Assembly: GCA_916700875.1 (NCBI GenBank)
Contig: CAKAKS010000060.1
Span: 33,058,804 to 33,122,803, forward strand
DNA from: Sebastes aleutianus
Lineage: Eukaryota > Chordata > Actinopteri > Perciformes > Sebastidae
Reading direction: 5' to 3'
Length of the DNA: 64,000 nucleotides
Part shown: positions 36,637-47,890 of the stretch, one piece after another
How positions within the stretch are numbered: the first letter of the stretch is position 1
Layout: each line of letters starts with the position of its first letter
Position numbers and translations under genes: made by a program
Notes under the pieces: generated by a model
The model's database searches: none
What the model was told of the DNA's origin: nothing
What the model saw: the letters and a program-made list of their open reading frames with translations, nothing else

Positions 36637-36647
36637 TTGTGTATAAA

Positions 36648-36691
<44 letters not shown>

Positions 36692-36744
36692 CACATATAT
36701 ATATACAGAAACATATATATATACACATACATATATACACATAC

Positions 36745-36790
<46 letters not shown>
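36541..36790. repeat. Compound (AC)(AT)(GT)(AT) microsatellite
   Basis: A patchwork of AC, AT and GT runs. The AC run at 36541-36550 and the GT run at 36583-36619 flank a pure AT tract and are complementary to each other, so the block can fold into a hairpin. A second AT-rich block continues to 36790. Confidence 0.95.
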
Positions 36791-36794
<4 letters not shown>

Positions 36795-37471
36795 GACACA
36801 AGATGTTTATTGTCACACCGTCACTGTAAAATACTTTTTGCTGGGAAGCTCCATTAAGAAAACAGTAAGTTAAGTAGCAAAAAATAATAAAATAAAAATA
36901 AAAATAATAGTGTATTTACAAATAATATACAGTATAATAATAAAGGAAGTACTTGGTATATGGTAAATATAGAAGCAATATATACATCTATATATATATA
37001 CATTATGTATGTAAGTATGTATAGTAGATACATTTCTTATGAATATGGAATTTTCCCAAAAAATAATAAATACTTGAATGATATACAGCATGTTATTTTC
37101 AAAATATAGCATTACTTCTTAATTAAATATAATGAATGCTCGAGTGCTCTTTTGTAGCACGTGACGCAGCATGTTTATGTTGTTAGTATTTCATGTTTTA
37201 ACGTTTTTATCGCTGCCTTTATAGAAAGAGCTCCTTTGAGAAAGAGTATTTGAATCTCAGACAGTGTAGTGTATTAATAGTGCAGAGTTTTATAAGGTGA
37301 TTTAAAGTATTTGCGATAATATTGAGGTGAAAATTGGGAATCGCGTGACAAAGAGAATTATTCAAACAAAAATAATAGCAGATACATTGTTCGGTATGTG
37401 GGGTACATCCAGAAAAATAGCCCACTTCCTGTTTACATCTGTCTCACTTTGACTGACTTTACAGAGCTCAG

Positions 37472-37475
<4 letters not shown>
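36791..37475. other. Intergenic stretch, no gene seen
   Basis: AT-rich. 36793-36855 (AAGATGTTTATTGTCACACCG) resembles the edge of a dispersed repeat. No supported coding segment. Confidence 0.45.

Positions 37476-37529
<54 letters not shown>
37476..37529. repeat. (TC)n microsatellite, 54 bp
   Basis: An uninterrupted TC dinucleotide tract of 27 units. Confidence 0.97.
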
Positions 37530-37533
<4 letters not shown>

Positions 37534-37689
37534 GATTTGGGGGGCTGTGAATTGCAGAGGTTCATTTCAGTTCACCTGTGCCCTGCTATTGGTGAATGTA
37601 CAGGTCTACTGAGCATCTTAAAGGACCATACCAGTGTTTTTGTTAACATTAAGTTCCTTAATGTTTTAGCTCATTTACTACAAATTACT

Positions 37690-37915
37690 ACGATGCTGCG
37701 TTCACTGTCTCCAGTTCACCGTCCGGGAGCGTTAACTTAGCAGCTACGATGCTGCGTGTAGTGTCGCAGACATGCAGCCAGTTTGAGCCGGTTTGAGTTT
37801 TTTAATTAACTATAAATATTTCTTTTAACCGTTTTAACCGATATCGAACCGTTATCGGTTAAAATGCTTAATGTCGGTTAACGGTTTAACGGTTAATTAT
37901 GACCATCCCTACTAC
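37690..37915. mobile_element. Family C non-autonomous DNA transposon, internally deleted
   Basis: CCAGTTCACCGTCCGGGAGC and CTACGATGCTGCGTGTAGTG (as at 58275-58330) jump to the right end AACCGTTTTAACCGATATCG ... GGTTAACGGTTTAACGG and terminate at ATTATGACCATCCCTA. Confidence 0.8.
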
Positions 37916-38640
37916 AAATGTACCACAAATCACTAAGAGTCACTTTGCTTTAAAGGGACTGTATGTACGTTTTTACACGTCTAAATGGGTTTTAATCATT
38001 TTAATTGCCAATGTATGAACAGGTTGTAACCTAACCTAAAAAAATTAGACCTTCCGCAACTTTCTAGGTTTCCTCTATCAGCCTGTAAACTCTAACCTTA
38101 ATTTAAAACAAATACCGATATGTTCCACCTACGACTCGGTTTGTGCCCCATTTAACAAAATATACCTATATTACCTATATGACCTATATTACACCGCTCC
38201 AGAACAATATCCGGATCTATTAAGGAGGTGGATGCACACTTTAAATCAAGGTAGAGAATATGTTGAAATAACTCAAAGAATATATAAACCACATGTTGTC
38301 TAAACTAAATTATCAAAATCACTGTGAACAACTTACTGGGTTGGCAGCATTGGTCTCAAGCGAAGGGATTTGTACAAACAATTTACTGGTGGACTCAGTC
38401 AAAATGGGATCTGAACCAGAACACACCCAGCCTTCATATAGCCTCCCCTTCTCTAGACTCCTCCCCTGGATGATTCAGGTGACTCTGCTCCCTCTACCTG
38501 GTCTCACAGGATGGACTGCAGGCTTGGGAGATTTTGAACAGGTAGGTTTGCTGACATGACGGATCAAATTATCACTTTGCTTGATTTATTTACCAATTAA
38601 CAATTAAACCTGCAGTAGGCAGAATGTTTTTGGCATCATT
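37916..38640. other. Intergenic stretch with a F-like end at 37950, no gene seen
   Basis: TTTAAAGGGACTGTATGTACG at 37951 looks like an inverted family F-type end. The rest carries no supported exon. Confidence 0.4.
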
Positions 38641-40045
38641 GGGCAGAGAGGCCCAATTCCAAACCGCCGCCTGCACCCTATCCCTACACACTTCCACTCC
38701 GTTTGCACGTTTGTGTGGAGGGTCCGCCATATTAAGGGCCATTCCAAACCAATCACTGGGGAGTGGAAGTGGGTTATAAACCCTCCAACAGCATCGATGC
38801 CGACTAACCAGCCTCCCTTACTGACGACGTGCAGCGCCGTTTAGTGTTCGTCATGGAACATGCTCCGATGTCAGTTTCGTGCGACTACCGGAACAAACAT
38901 TTACTGTAAACTGCTCAAACTGATAGACATTTAATTTATTCTACTTTATTATCATACAGACGTCAACTACATAACATAAATAGATTGTATTTAGGGTCAA
39001 ATATACCCTTGTCCAGTCTAGAAAACGGTAGACATGTTCATTAGATTGTAAATTGTTGTGTATATACAGTATATATATATATATATATTTAAATATATAT
39101 ATATACACAACATATACTTATAATTTGTTACCCCTATCAGGAGCTATAGCCCCATAATTTATTATATCTTCAACTGTGCAATAATTCAGCTGTGCAATAA
39201 TCTGGTTTATTGCGGCATTAACACTGCATGTATTTATACAGAATATTTAAACTAATATTCTTATTTTACACTATTCTTGCATTTTTATAAATGCATGCAT
39301 TTATATTATTTGCATATACCTTATTTTTCAGCAGTATTATTTGCACCGTCGTTATATACACAATATGTGCACAACACAAAGCGCCTGGGTCAGTCCTTCA
39401 TGCTGGTAGCCATCAGGCTCCACAACCAAGGCTGACCCCCATATGAGAACTATGAGGACTTTAAGAACTTTAAACATGCACAACTCTGCAACCATCTTGG
39501 ATTCTAACCACTGGCTCACTTTACACTTACTTTACGCTATACATCCTATATTCCACTTTATAGACTGCACATATGTACATACTACATTTATTTATTGACG
39601 AACTGCACACACTATGTTCACCCATTCACTCTGCATCTTTTATATCTTTATTTATTGTTTTTATAAGTGTTGTATACCTTTACCTCTCCTGTGTTTCACT
39701 CTGTTTGCTGCTGTTGCTGCTTTGACACCTGAATTTCCCTCCAGGGATTAATAAAGGTTCATCTTATCTTATCTTATCTTATATTTCTTATTTATAGTTT
39801 CTTATGATTTCTCTATTTTTATATATTTATATTTATATTCTAGAACAGGAGCAAAACGTAACTCAACCCCCCCCCCCTCCCGGGATCAATAAAGTATAGA
39901 GAGGGAAGGTCGTCCCAAAGTGGCTGCTGGATTGATCCCCTCCACCTTAAAGGAGCTTCATTGAGCTGTGAGTGTGACTACAAACAGAGTTCACTCCACC
40001 ACGGAGTGGGGGGGTGGAGGGGCCGGATTGGAATTGGGCCAGAGC
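38641..40045. mobile_element. Inverted-repeat element carrying LINE 3'-end inserts
   Basis: GGCCCAATTCCAAACCGCC at 38652 pairs with GGATTGGAATTGGGCC at 40025-40040, suggesting the two ends of one non-autonomous transposon. Between them lie an AT-rich core (39060-39120, a near-palindromic ATATAT block) and a LINE-type 3' tail at 39370-39780. Confidence 0.6.
39370..39780 (+). mobile_element. Non-LTR retrotransposon 3' end with (ATCTT)n tail
   Basis: GCCATCAGGCTCCACAACC, then an A/T-rich 3' UTR ending CCAGGGATTAATAAAGG and the pentamer tail TTATC repeated. The structure (short tandem tail after an AATAAA-like word) is that of a LINE 3' terminus. A second similar end (GGGATCAATAAAGTA) is at 39882-39896. 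Confidence 0.7.
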
Positions 40046-40260
40046 GTTCCTATTGGCTGTTCATTCAACGGAGGCAGCTGTCAATCACTGGTGAACTCCG
40101 ATCAAACGGTCAAACTAGGCAGCACTGATCAAATATGAATCAATATTCTGTTTGTTATTGAATACGTTGTTGAAAGCCGTGCCGAGTGTCTATTTCATGA
40201 ACTGCCGTGAGACCGCGTTGTGCAGCCTCTTACAGCCAGGGGCAATCAAAACACAACATT
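40046..40260. repeat. Two inverted dispersed-repeat fragments
   Basis: 40085-40145 is the reverse of 17210-17270 (CAAACTAGGCAGCACTGATC). 40150-40235 is the inverted end of the 14438-15535 family (GTTGTTGAAAGCCGTGCC, CATGAACTGCCGTGAGACC). Confidence 0.65.
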
Positions 40261-40295
40261 AGAGCTCCACAGACACATCTGAAGCATTAATAAAT

Positions 40296-40301
40296 TTTAT
40301 T
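40296..40301 (-). terminator. Candidate polyadenylation signal AATAAA
   Basis: On the minus strand the context is CCTGAAATAAAATTTATTAATG. It lies right at the edge where repeat-free DNA (higher coordinates) meets transposon sequence (below 40260), as expected for the end of a 3' UTR. It could serve the transcript whose last coding exon may be at 45387-45536. Confidence 0.35.
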
Positions 40302-43300
40302 TCAGGTAAAACAACATTAAACAACATTTACAGAAGGACATTACATCTTCCATAATAACATTACATACAGGTTGTAACAAATAATGCAACAGCTATTCTA
40401 CTGTATACTATATTGTTTCACTTGATGAAGTGACTGACGACACTTCTGTTTTTCCAAACCACTTGTGAAAATGACATATTTTCAGTGCAGCATACAAAAA
40501 GAAAAAAAGAAAACGCGAGAGAAGCTTTGTTGAAAAAAAGTTGCAAACACAGAATCATTGTTCAGCACAGCGAGGATGCACATTGGATCCAACCTATACG
40601 TTTTTCCATACCGATACCACTTCTGTCCACATGATAAAGAACGCCAAAAATAGATGCCTTATATTTTATATTCATCATATATGTTTATTCATACATGATT
40701 TCTCTTTGATAGCATTAAGGGGACCTTTGCAACCCTGTATACGAACATAGTGGAAGCGTCACTATTTCACTTCATAGAAGGTGCGTCACCACCTTATCGA
40801 TTTCCACCTTTTGACATTTCTATTGATATTATTTCTCATGTTTCCTGTCACAGTGCTAAATGTGCAATTTCCATCAAGTCTTCCTATCACTGGACTTCAT
40901 CTGAAATATATGAAGAACATTCAAGTTTGAACAGAGTGCCTTCAGGAACTCTGCCCACACAGGACTCAAAAATATACGTTTTTGTACAAGACTGCAGGCT
41001 GCCAAAGCTCCACAGAAGTAAGCGTGTTGAGGGGCAAACAAAGCGGTGTACGCCACACCGAAAGTGTGCACACGGAGAAACATGCCAAAAATAATTATTC
41101 AGCTGCTAATACTGCCTGCAATCCCTTAAAGCCACATGAGGCTGGGCAATCTTAGCACAGCTCGATGGTATTAACCCTCTTCTGTCACGCCGCTTTACTG
41201 GCATTACCCACCCCCTCTCCTCCCCTTTTTTTCCGCTGCACAATCACAGCCTGGGGATGACACTGAAAAGCCGCGAGATAACTTCAAGTACAGCATTTCT
41301 ATGAGCTCTCCTCAATCTGTGGTAAAGGTTCAAAACAAGGAGATGATATTTACATTTGTAAGAAGGGCTGGTTTGCTTTGCGTCAGGGAAAGCAAAGGTA
41401 TATATATATATACTGTATATACAGTATTTATATTTATCATTAAGGGCAAAGCAAGTGCATAAAAGTGACCATACAGGCTGGAATGTAGGGCAAACTGATT
41501 TTTCTTTAAAGTGCATTTTCAAAACGCTATTGGGGGGAGAGTCAAGCCCATAATCATTATTTTGCCTCTGAGCCACTACACCCTATAGTCGAAGAAGCTG
41601 GACTGGAACACAGTCATGGTAAAATGCCAAAGTGCTATACAAGTCCAATTCCTTCTTTTCAATGCTTTTCCTCCTTTAAAGGATAGGTTTGGATATTTTC
41701 AAGTCTAACTCAAGTGGCTACACTGATCTACAGTTCTTGTTCTGTGCAAAAATTCATTCCAAAGTTCAGCCAAAACTAATATTCAGCAGTCAAAAGCCAA
41801 GTTTCCATCCAAATGTAGCTCAAATTTTTACTGAATTTCCAGAAAATCGGCACAAGAAAATACAAATTAATGTTCGTTTCCATCCACTACTCTTAAGCAA
41901 ATATTAGGAGTTGTGCGCTTTGAGTTAAACAGCTGGTGGCGCTAACTCTCCAGTATGGTGCTATGAATGTCAACCCTCGAACAAACAAAACCACGTGGAA
42001 ATCGTGAAGGAAATATTATGGCATTCATGTTTGTATCATGTGCAATTTGCGGAACATTCGTTCCACACAGATCTGATGTTTTCATCTGCTTCATGTACAT
42101 TCTGATTTAGTCGCTATTTTGTTTTTGTCAACGCATCAACTTTTCCACCTCGGTCAGGTGTAAAACCGTTTTTTTTTTTTTGCACTATTTGTACTTTTTT
42201 GAGAATCTCCAATGTTTCCACTCAGGTGGGTTTTTTTTTCGTTTTTGTGGCTAAAATATTAGCAAAAACCTACCAGCTTACATCTCCAGCAACAAAACAA
42301 CATCCAAATCTCAGCACATCTGACAAATGTTAGTCCAATATTGCTTGTCATTTAAGCTCTGGTCCACCAGCTCTTGAGAAAAATATCGGTCGATAAACTT
42401 ACACGACTGCCTGGACACTAAACTCGGCTAACTCGGACTGCTGAAGCTTCATATTAGCTACAGCTGAACTTTGGAATGAATTTTGGTACTGTATAAATAT
42501 CACTTCATGGCTGGTATTGAGAAGAGGCAGACATTACACAAGTGTTGTATTAAGACACACATTAAAAAAAAAATCCAAACCTATCCTTGAATGCGACAGA
42601 CTGCAAAGCAAACACCAGCTGGAGGGGGGTATGGAAGGGCTGCAGGTTACTGTACTTGTAGCTGATAGGACTAGATGCACTAGGGTGCGGGAAGGTTATC
42701 CTAGCAGGCAAGACATCTATATTATAAATGTGAGTGTGTGTGTGTGTTTGTATGTGTGTGAGTGTGTTTAATAGGCTGTGGAGCGACATGATAAGTTCCC
42801 ACAGCTTCCAAATTCTCCATGCCGTCACATTTGCCTTATCATCTTCAGCTAATCAACAGTGCAGGGCCAATATTATTGTTTCAGTCCACATCAAACTGAT
42901 TGATAAAGAGGAAGCCATTGTATTGATAGTACTTCACAATTATCACCGTACGTCTAAGCTTGTAATATTCAAATATTTTCACACAAAACATCCAAATAAA
43001 GACCATAAAACTGTATAAACATCTGTGCAGATGATACTACGTTATATATATCTGACCTTCGTCAAAGTGTCATAAAAAGTTGCAAAACATTTAGAACGTA
43101 TAGGATGTTGAGGGGCACACATATAGGGGAAGTCTCTGCATGAGAGCACGTCGGTGGTGAAGGGACTGATCAAAGTTAATCACCACCTACAGTACACAAA
43201 CTGCACGCACGCTGTAAAAGCACTCATCCCGACACTTATTTGATTTGTCAGATAAGAAAAGCTCCGGATCAATCTTAACATTTGACTCATGAGCTTAACA

Positions 43301-43895
43301 AGAAGTTGTTGACATAGATCATCTGTTTCTAATAAAGTATTGCAAGATCTTTTGATGGTATCAGATAAAGTGAAACGGAGGATTGTCGTGGGCTAGATCA
43401 AACAATAGGCCACACAACCTATTGCCTTGGTGTTTTACCTTTTGTACATTAGCTCATGTGCATGGATGGAAGCCCCAATGCTTAGCTATTGCCCATGTTT
43501 AATACACTCATGCACAAACTACAACACACACACACTCTATCACACACACACACACACACACACACACGTACAGCTGTTGTCAATTACGGTATTGCACCCT
43601 GGTTGGTGCTGTCCCTGTTGTCTTATGTGTGCACCTTCAACATCTCCAGCAGAGATCATTTATGTTCAAGAGGCTTTTCAGTTGCAACACAAAACTCTTA
43701 TGAGCCAGGTCTGGTTACGTCATGGAGGTCCATTGGAAAAATGAAAAGGGTATCCTTATTACTCGCATCATTCTTATGGATTACGATAACATTTTACTCA
43801 CACACTTTTATATAATGATAGTTTTTTTGATATAATAATCATATTTTAACTCATGTGAAGTGAAAACGAGAAAGTGTGAGCCATGTTTGTCTAAT
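40302..43895 (-). other. Repeat-poor stretch, possible long 3' UTR
   Basis: 3.6 kb with no recognised transposon in an otherwise repeat-dense window. It holds only a short TA patch at 41400-41425 and CA runs at 42727-42770 and 43540-43567. Its AT-rich, low-repeat character suits a long teleost 3' UTR. No reading frame in it is convincing. Confidence 0.3.
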
Positions 43896-43899
43896 GGAT

Positions 43900-44560
43900 G
43901 TATTATAAGATCTCTTAGGTTTGTGGCTGGACTGCAGAGGGCCAGCGCTACAAAACGCTAAAGTCTGTCACTGAGTGACCAACCCCCCCAGGAAGAGCGC
44001 AGGTCGTTGATCCCAACTTTTGTAGTGGCCAAACGGCGGTACTGCAACTTCTGTGTCCGTCACGTGATGCCATTGGGCCCAAAAATACTTTTTCCCATAG
44101 ACTTACATTGGGGTATGACACGTCTGTAACTCAGCGGATAATTATTTTTGAGGTGAATCAACTTCCCAGTATGAACACTCTAATAGCCCTTATTTAAAAA
44201 AATAGGTTTTTAAAGTTGTAAAATGCACTAATAGCCGAATCCAGAGTTATTTCCCTTCCTCCGTTCATGTGAGTGAGACCCAGACCGAGGCTGGAGCGCC
44301 AAGCCGTGCGACAGCGTGACGTTGGGACCCCGTGACCAAGCCACGTGACCGAGCGGATGCTACTGCGCATGTTCCACGTGCCCAAGATCCGGGTACTTTT
44401 CCAGGCGGAAGTCGAGCCATTTAGGCTTCATGCTCCACTGAGCAACTCTCATAGGAATGAACGGGGCCGAGCCTCCAACGTTTACGTTCTTTTGGTGGAG
44501 CAGTGAGTCCCCTAGTGTCCTCGCTGGACCTGGTGGACATGTACCACTGGATTTAACATT
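43900..44560. repeat. Interspersed repeat
   Basis: CCATAGACTTACATTGGGG, CAAGCCACGTGACCGAGCGG and CTCATAGGAATGAACGGGGC are typical of an abundant teleost repeat. Only one copy is in the window and its class is unknown to me. Confidence 0.45.
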
Positions 44561-45386
44561 ACAGACATGACCACTGACTAGTTGTTTAACAATTTAGCCA
44601 GAAATTCACAGACTGACCGTAAACGATCCAGACATATACTCGGTCCTATGCCTGTCCTATGGACTTTACACTAAGATGATGTCACACACAGAAAATGAAA
44701 AAACTTTTCTAGCCTCTGGGAAAATTTGACAAACTCATAGTTTTAAAAACTCATAATACAAAGAATAATCGTTTTACAGATGTCTCTTTTATAATCGTGT
44801 TCAAATGCCTTTTAGACCACAGGGCATATGTTTTGTTGCAGTACCTAGATTGGCCACCACTTGGACCTCCAATATGGCTGCCAGAGGATGTGTTACACCA
44901 GCTGAAAGCCCTCAGTTATTAGTATTAGTATTATTGTCTGCAGTTCCACAAATAAGAGTTGAACCTGGTGAGAAAGAAATGGAAAACTAACTCTTTAGGA
45001 TTCATTTTTGTTGTCTTTGAACGGACTGCATTAGTTTTTGTTTTATAGATATAGTTTTGCTTGTATGCTGTATGCGTTTGTTGAGTTGCGTGTCTTAGCG
45101 TGAGCAGTATAGTGGTGAGAAGATGAAGCAAATATTAAAATTGTCCATTATATAGTTTCTAGATGAGTATATGATACATACAAATATACATTCTTAAATA
45201 GGAGGCTAGTTACAAACACAAAACACAATATGTACCAATAGTAAAGTCCTTTTGTTTATACTGTGACGATGATATATGAGTTATTGGAACCTTATAAAAA
45301 GTAAACAAAATTGATTTGCAAATGATAAGCCTGAAATCTTAGGTACCGTTCATAATGCACACATGCATTCATATCTATACCCGATG
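44561..45386. other. Intergenic or 3' UTR stretch, no gene seen
   Basis: No repeat and no convincing coding frame. It lies between the dispersed repeat and the possible terminal coding exon. Confidence 0.4.
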
Positions 45387-45536
45387 CTAACTCTCTTTCT
45401 CGCGCACACACACACATACACCCACGCTCACACGTATTGTGAAGGTAATAAATAAAGAGAACTGGGGCTCTTCCATTTGTCTGGATCCTCCATCTTTGTC
45501 TTCATCTTTTCTTTTCTTTTTTTTTGCAACAGTCAC
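45387..45536 (-). CDS. Possible 3'-terminal coding exon, product not recognised
   Basis: On the minus strand a strong acceptor precedes 45536: a branch-like TAACTGAC, then a pyrimidine-rich run ending GTCTGTGTTTCAG. In phase 0 the exon encodes a lysine-rich start (VTVAKKKKRKDEDKDGG), then SRQMEEPQFSLF. It runs into a CA repeat before TAG at 45387-45389. In another phase it would give a much shorter end (DCCKKKEKKR, then stop). The third phase opens with a stop. Either coding phase may be true. The lysine/aspartate run may also be a simple A-rich tract. I recognise no family. Known fzd1 neighbours in vertebrates (for example cdk14) do not obviously end this way. Confidence 0.3.
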   Translation of the reverse strand: MTVAKKKKRKDEDKDGGSRQMEEPQFSLFITFTIRVSVGVCVCVREKES

Positions 45537-45784
45537 CTGAAACACAGACGAAGAGACAGAACACACAATCTGTCAGTTACACAGTCCAGACAACTGACAT
45601 TGTAAAATCAACAGTAATGAGCGTACGGGCTTCAGTATATCAGATGTGCTGTAACTGTGTGAACGTAATATGATGAGGGAGTAATCAACTATCCCATTTA
45701 CTCTTTCTTTGGTGAAGAGATTTTCAGTTTTAATGAGTCACAAAATCATTTTATGATGTACTGAAACATTAGAGGATTCTAGTG
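45537..45784. other. Possible intron sequence, nothing recognised
   Basis: AT-rich DNA upstream (in minus sense) of the possible terminal exon. No repeat identified. Confidence 0.3.
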
Positions 45785-46105
45785 ATGCTGTTAACGAGTT
45801 GATGCTGCGTGTAGTGTCGCGGACATGCAGCCACTTTCCCAGTAAAAGTCTCCACCGCACATTTAGTTTAGTTTAGCAGGTTGTCAGCTGTGTGTCTGCC
45901 CGGCCGACTTCCTGTATCCTGCAACTCCAGCTCCGCCTCTTCAGCATTTCTCCTTAAAGAGACGAGCCGCTCCTCTGAGCCGCTCAGCTTTTGAGTTAAT
46001 TATTAACATTTCTTTTAACCGTTTTAACCGATAGCGTTAATCGGTTAAAATGCTTAATGACGGTTAACGGTTAAACGGTTAGTTATGGACATCCCTAGTT
46101 CCACA
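45785..46105. mobile_element. Family C non-autonomous DNA transposon, partial
   Basis: GATGCTGCGTGTAGTGTCGC, CCACTTTCCCAGTAAAAG and CAGGTTGTCAGCTGTGTG follow the copy at 58315-58410. It ends with the family right end (ACGGTTAACGGTTAAACGG, ATGGACATCCCTAG). Confidence 0.85.
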
Positions 46106-46174
46106 GTATGAGATGTTGACGGCACAGAAAGTACCATTAAAACTACTTTGGAAAAATATTGTAAGGGTCGACCT

Positions 46175-46405
46175 TAAAGAGGGAAAGGGAGGAACACTGA
46201 GGAGATGACGACAAAGACAGAATGGAGGATTGAAGGGGGTGAAGAAGAGGAGGAAGTGGAAGATGACCAAGAGGGAGAAGAGGATGAAGAGGAGAAGGAG
46301 GGAGCACAGTATGAAAGGGAAAGACTGGAGGATGCTGAGAAAGAGGGAGTAGAGGATAGTACAAGAGGAGGAGGAGAGAAGGATGAAGAAGAGGAGGGAG
46401 CTGTG
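46175..46405 (+). repeat. Purine-rich (GGA/GAA) tract
   Basis: About 230 bp in which the plus strand is overwhelmingly A and G. It opens a 68-codon glutamate-rich frame at 46205-46411 and a matching proline/serine/leucine frame on the other strand, both explained by composition. Such polypurine runs can form triplex DNA. Confidence 0.8.
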
Positions 46406-46527
46406 GACTAATAAATAATTCATTGCCTCTCTTAGATCCCCGTCTACCTTGACTTTCCTCTTTACCACCTCACGTTCTCTTCCTTTCTCCCTCTCTCTCT
46501 CTATTTATCTCTGTGTCGTTCGCCCAG

Positions 46528-46631
46528 CCTTCGGTAGTGCGTTCCCAGAGGAAGCAGGCCCGTATACGTCAGGAATCTGAAATGTTGGATGAGCGCCTCG
46601 TTTATCTGCTGCTCCTGTTTGCTCCCAGATG
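46528..46631 (+). CDS. Possible internal exon, product not recognised (speculative)
   Basis: A long pyrimidine tract (46470-46515) and GCCCAG precede 46528, and a consensus donor GTGAGT begins at 46632. The 104-nt segment is open in one phase, reading PSVVRSQRKQARIRQESEM then LDERLVYLLLLFAPR. The other two phases contain stops. The charged-then-hydrophobic pattern could be real, but the donor and acceptor could also be chance in CT-rich DNA. It is on the opposite strand from the candidate terminal exon at 45387-45536. Confidence 0.22.
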
Positions 46632-46895
46632 GTGAGTCTAGTATAAAATCCTCTTTTTTTGTAACTGCAGGTGTCTGGAGGCGGGGCTGGATTCATCTGT
46701 AACAGGGCCCAAAGGCACTCAGCTGTAGCCCCCTACTGAGACAGTTAGACGTAATTTAATAAAACACAAATGTATTTAGGAATATGCACCATGTACTGTC
46801 AATCACATGTGTGAAAATGTGTGAAAATGTGGAATTTACATGTGAAGAAGCATGATTTCATGTGCCATGTTTTGTTTCCACATGTGGGAATCCTA

Positions 46896-47890
46896 ATCAG
46901 CACGACCTCCTCTCCACGCCAAACAGATAGAGCCAGAGCAACACAACCTCCTCTCCACGCCAGATAGATAGAGCCAGAGAAACACAACCTCCTCTCCACT
47001 CTGAATAGATAGAGCCAGATTAACACAACCTCCTCTCCACGCCAATTAGGTAGAGCCAGAGCAACACAACCTCCTCTCCACGCCAAACAGATAGAGCCAG
47101 AGCAACACAACCTCTTCTCAACACCGAACAGATAGTGCCAGAGCAACACAACCTCCTCTCCACGACAGATAGAGCCAGAGCAACACAACCTCCTATCCAC
47201 ACCAGATATAGAGCCAGAGCAACACAACCTCCTCTCCCCGCCAGATAGGTAGAACCAGAGCAACACAACCTCCTCTCCATGCCAGATAGGTAGAGCCAGA
47301 GCAACACAACCTCCTCTCCACACTAAACAGATACCAGAGCAACACTACCTCCTCTCCACGCCAGATAGATAGAGCCAGAGCAACACAACCTCCTCTCCAC
47401 GCCAGATAGATAGAGCCAGAGCGACACAACCTCCTCTCCACACTGAATAGGTAGAGCCAGAGCAACACAACCTCCTCTCCCCGCCAGATAGGTAGAACCA
47501 GAGCAACACAACCTCCTCTCCACACCAGATAGATAGAGCCAGAGCAACACAACATCCTCTCCACGCCAGATAGATAGTCAGAGCAACACAACCTCATCTC
47601 CACGCTGAATAGATAGAGTCAGAGCAACACAACCTCATCTCCACACCAAATAGGTAGAGCCAGAGCAACACAACCTCCTCTCCACACCAGATAGATAGAG
47701 CCAGAGCAACACAACATCCTCTCCACGCTGAATAGATAGAGTCAGAGCAACACAACCTCATCTCCACGCCAAATAGGTAGAGCCAGAGCAACACAACCTC
47801 CTCTCCACGCTGAATAGATAGAGTCAGAGCAACACAACCTCATCTCCACGCCAAATAGGTAGAGCCAGAGCAACACAACCTCCTCTCCAC
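46896..47890. repeat. 41-bp minisatellite, about 24 units
   Basis: The unit reads ACACAACCTCCTCTCCACGC then CAGATAGATAGAGCCAGAGCA. Units vary at GCC/GCTGA/ACCAA positions and a few carry 2-9 bp deletions. Because 41 is not a multiple of three and the unit has no minus-strand stop in any phase, all three minus frames stay open. This yields overlapping 63-174-codon frames that look like a Trp/Cys/Leu-rich protein. Higher-order order (paired unit types) is visible at 47580-47880. Confidence 0.97.

Noticed and set aside
36489..36873. Tyr/Ile/His-repeat frames of up to 116 codons
   Set aside because: Produced by the compound AC/AT/GT microsatellite.
46205..46411. 68-codon glutamate-rich frame
   Set aside because: Follows directly from purine-only composition. 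No start context or homology that I can see.
46799..47794. Several 63-174-codon Trp/Cys/Leu-rich frames
   Set aside because: They are the 41-bp minisatellite read in its three stop-free phases.
46896..47890. CRISPR-like array
   Set aside because: Units are directly adjacent with no unique spacers, and the genome is vertebrate.
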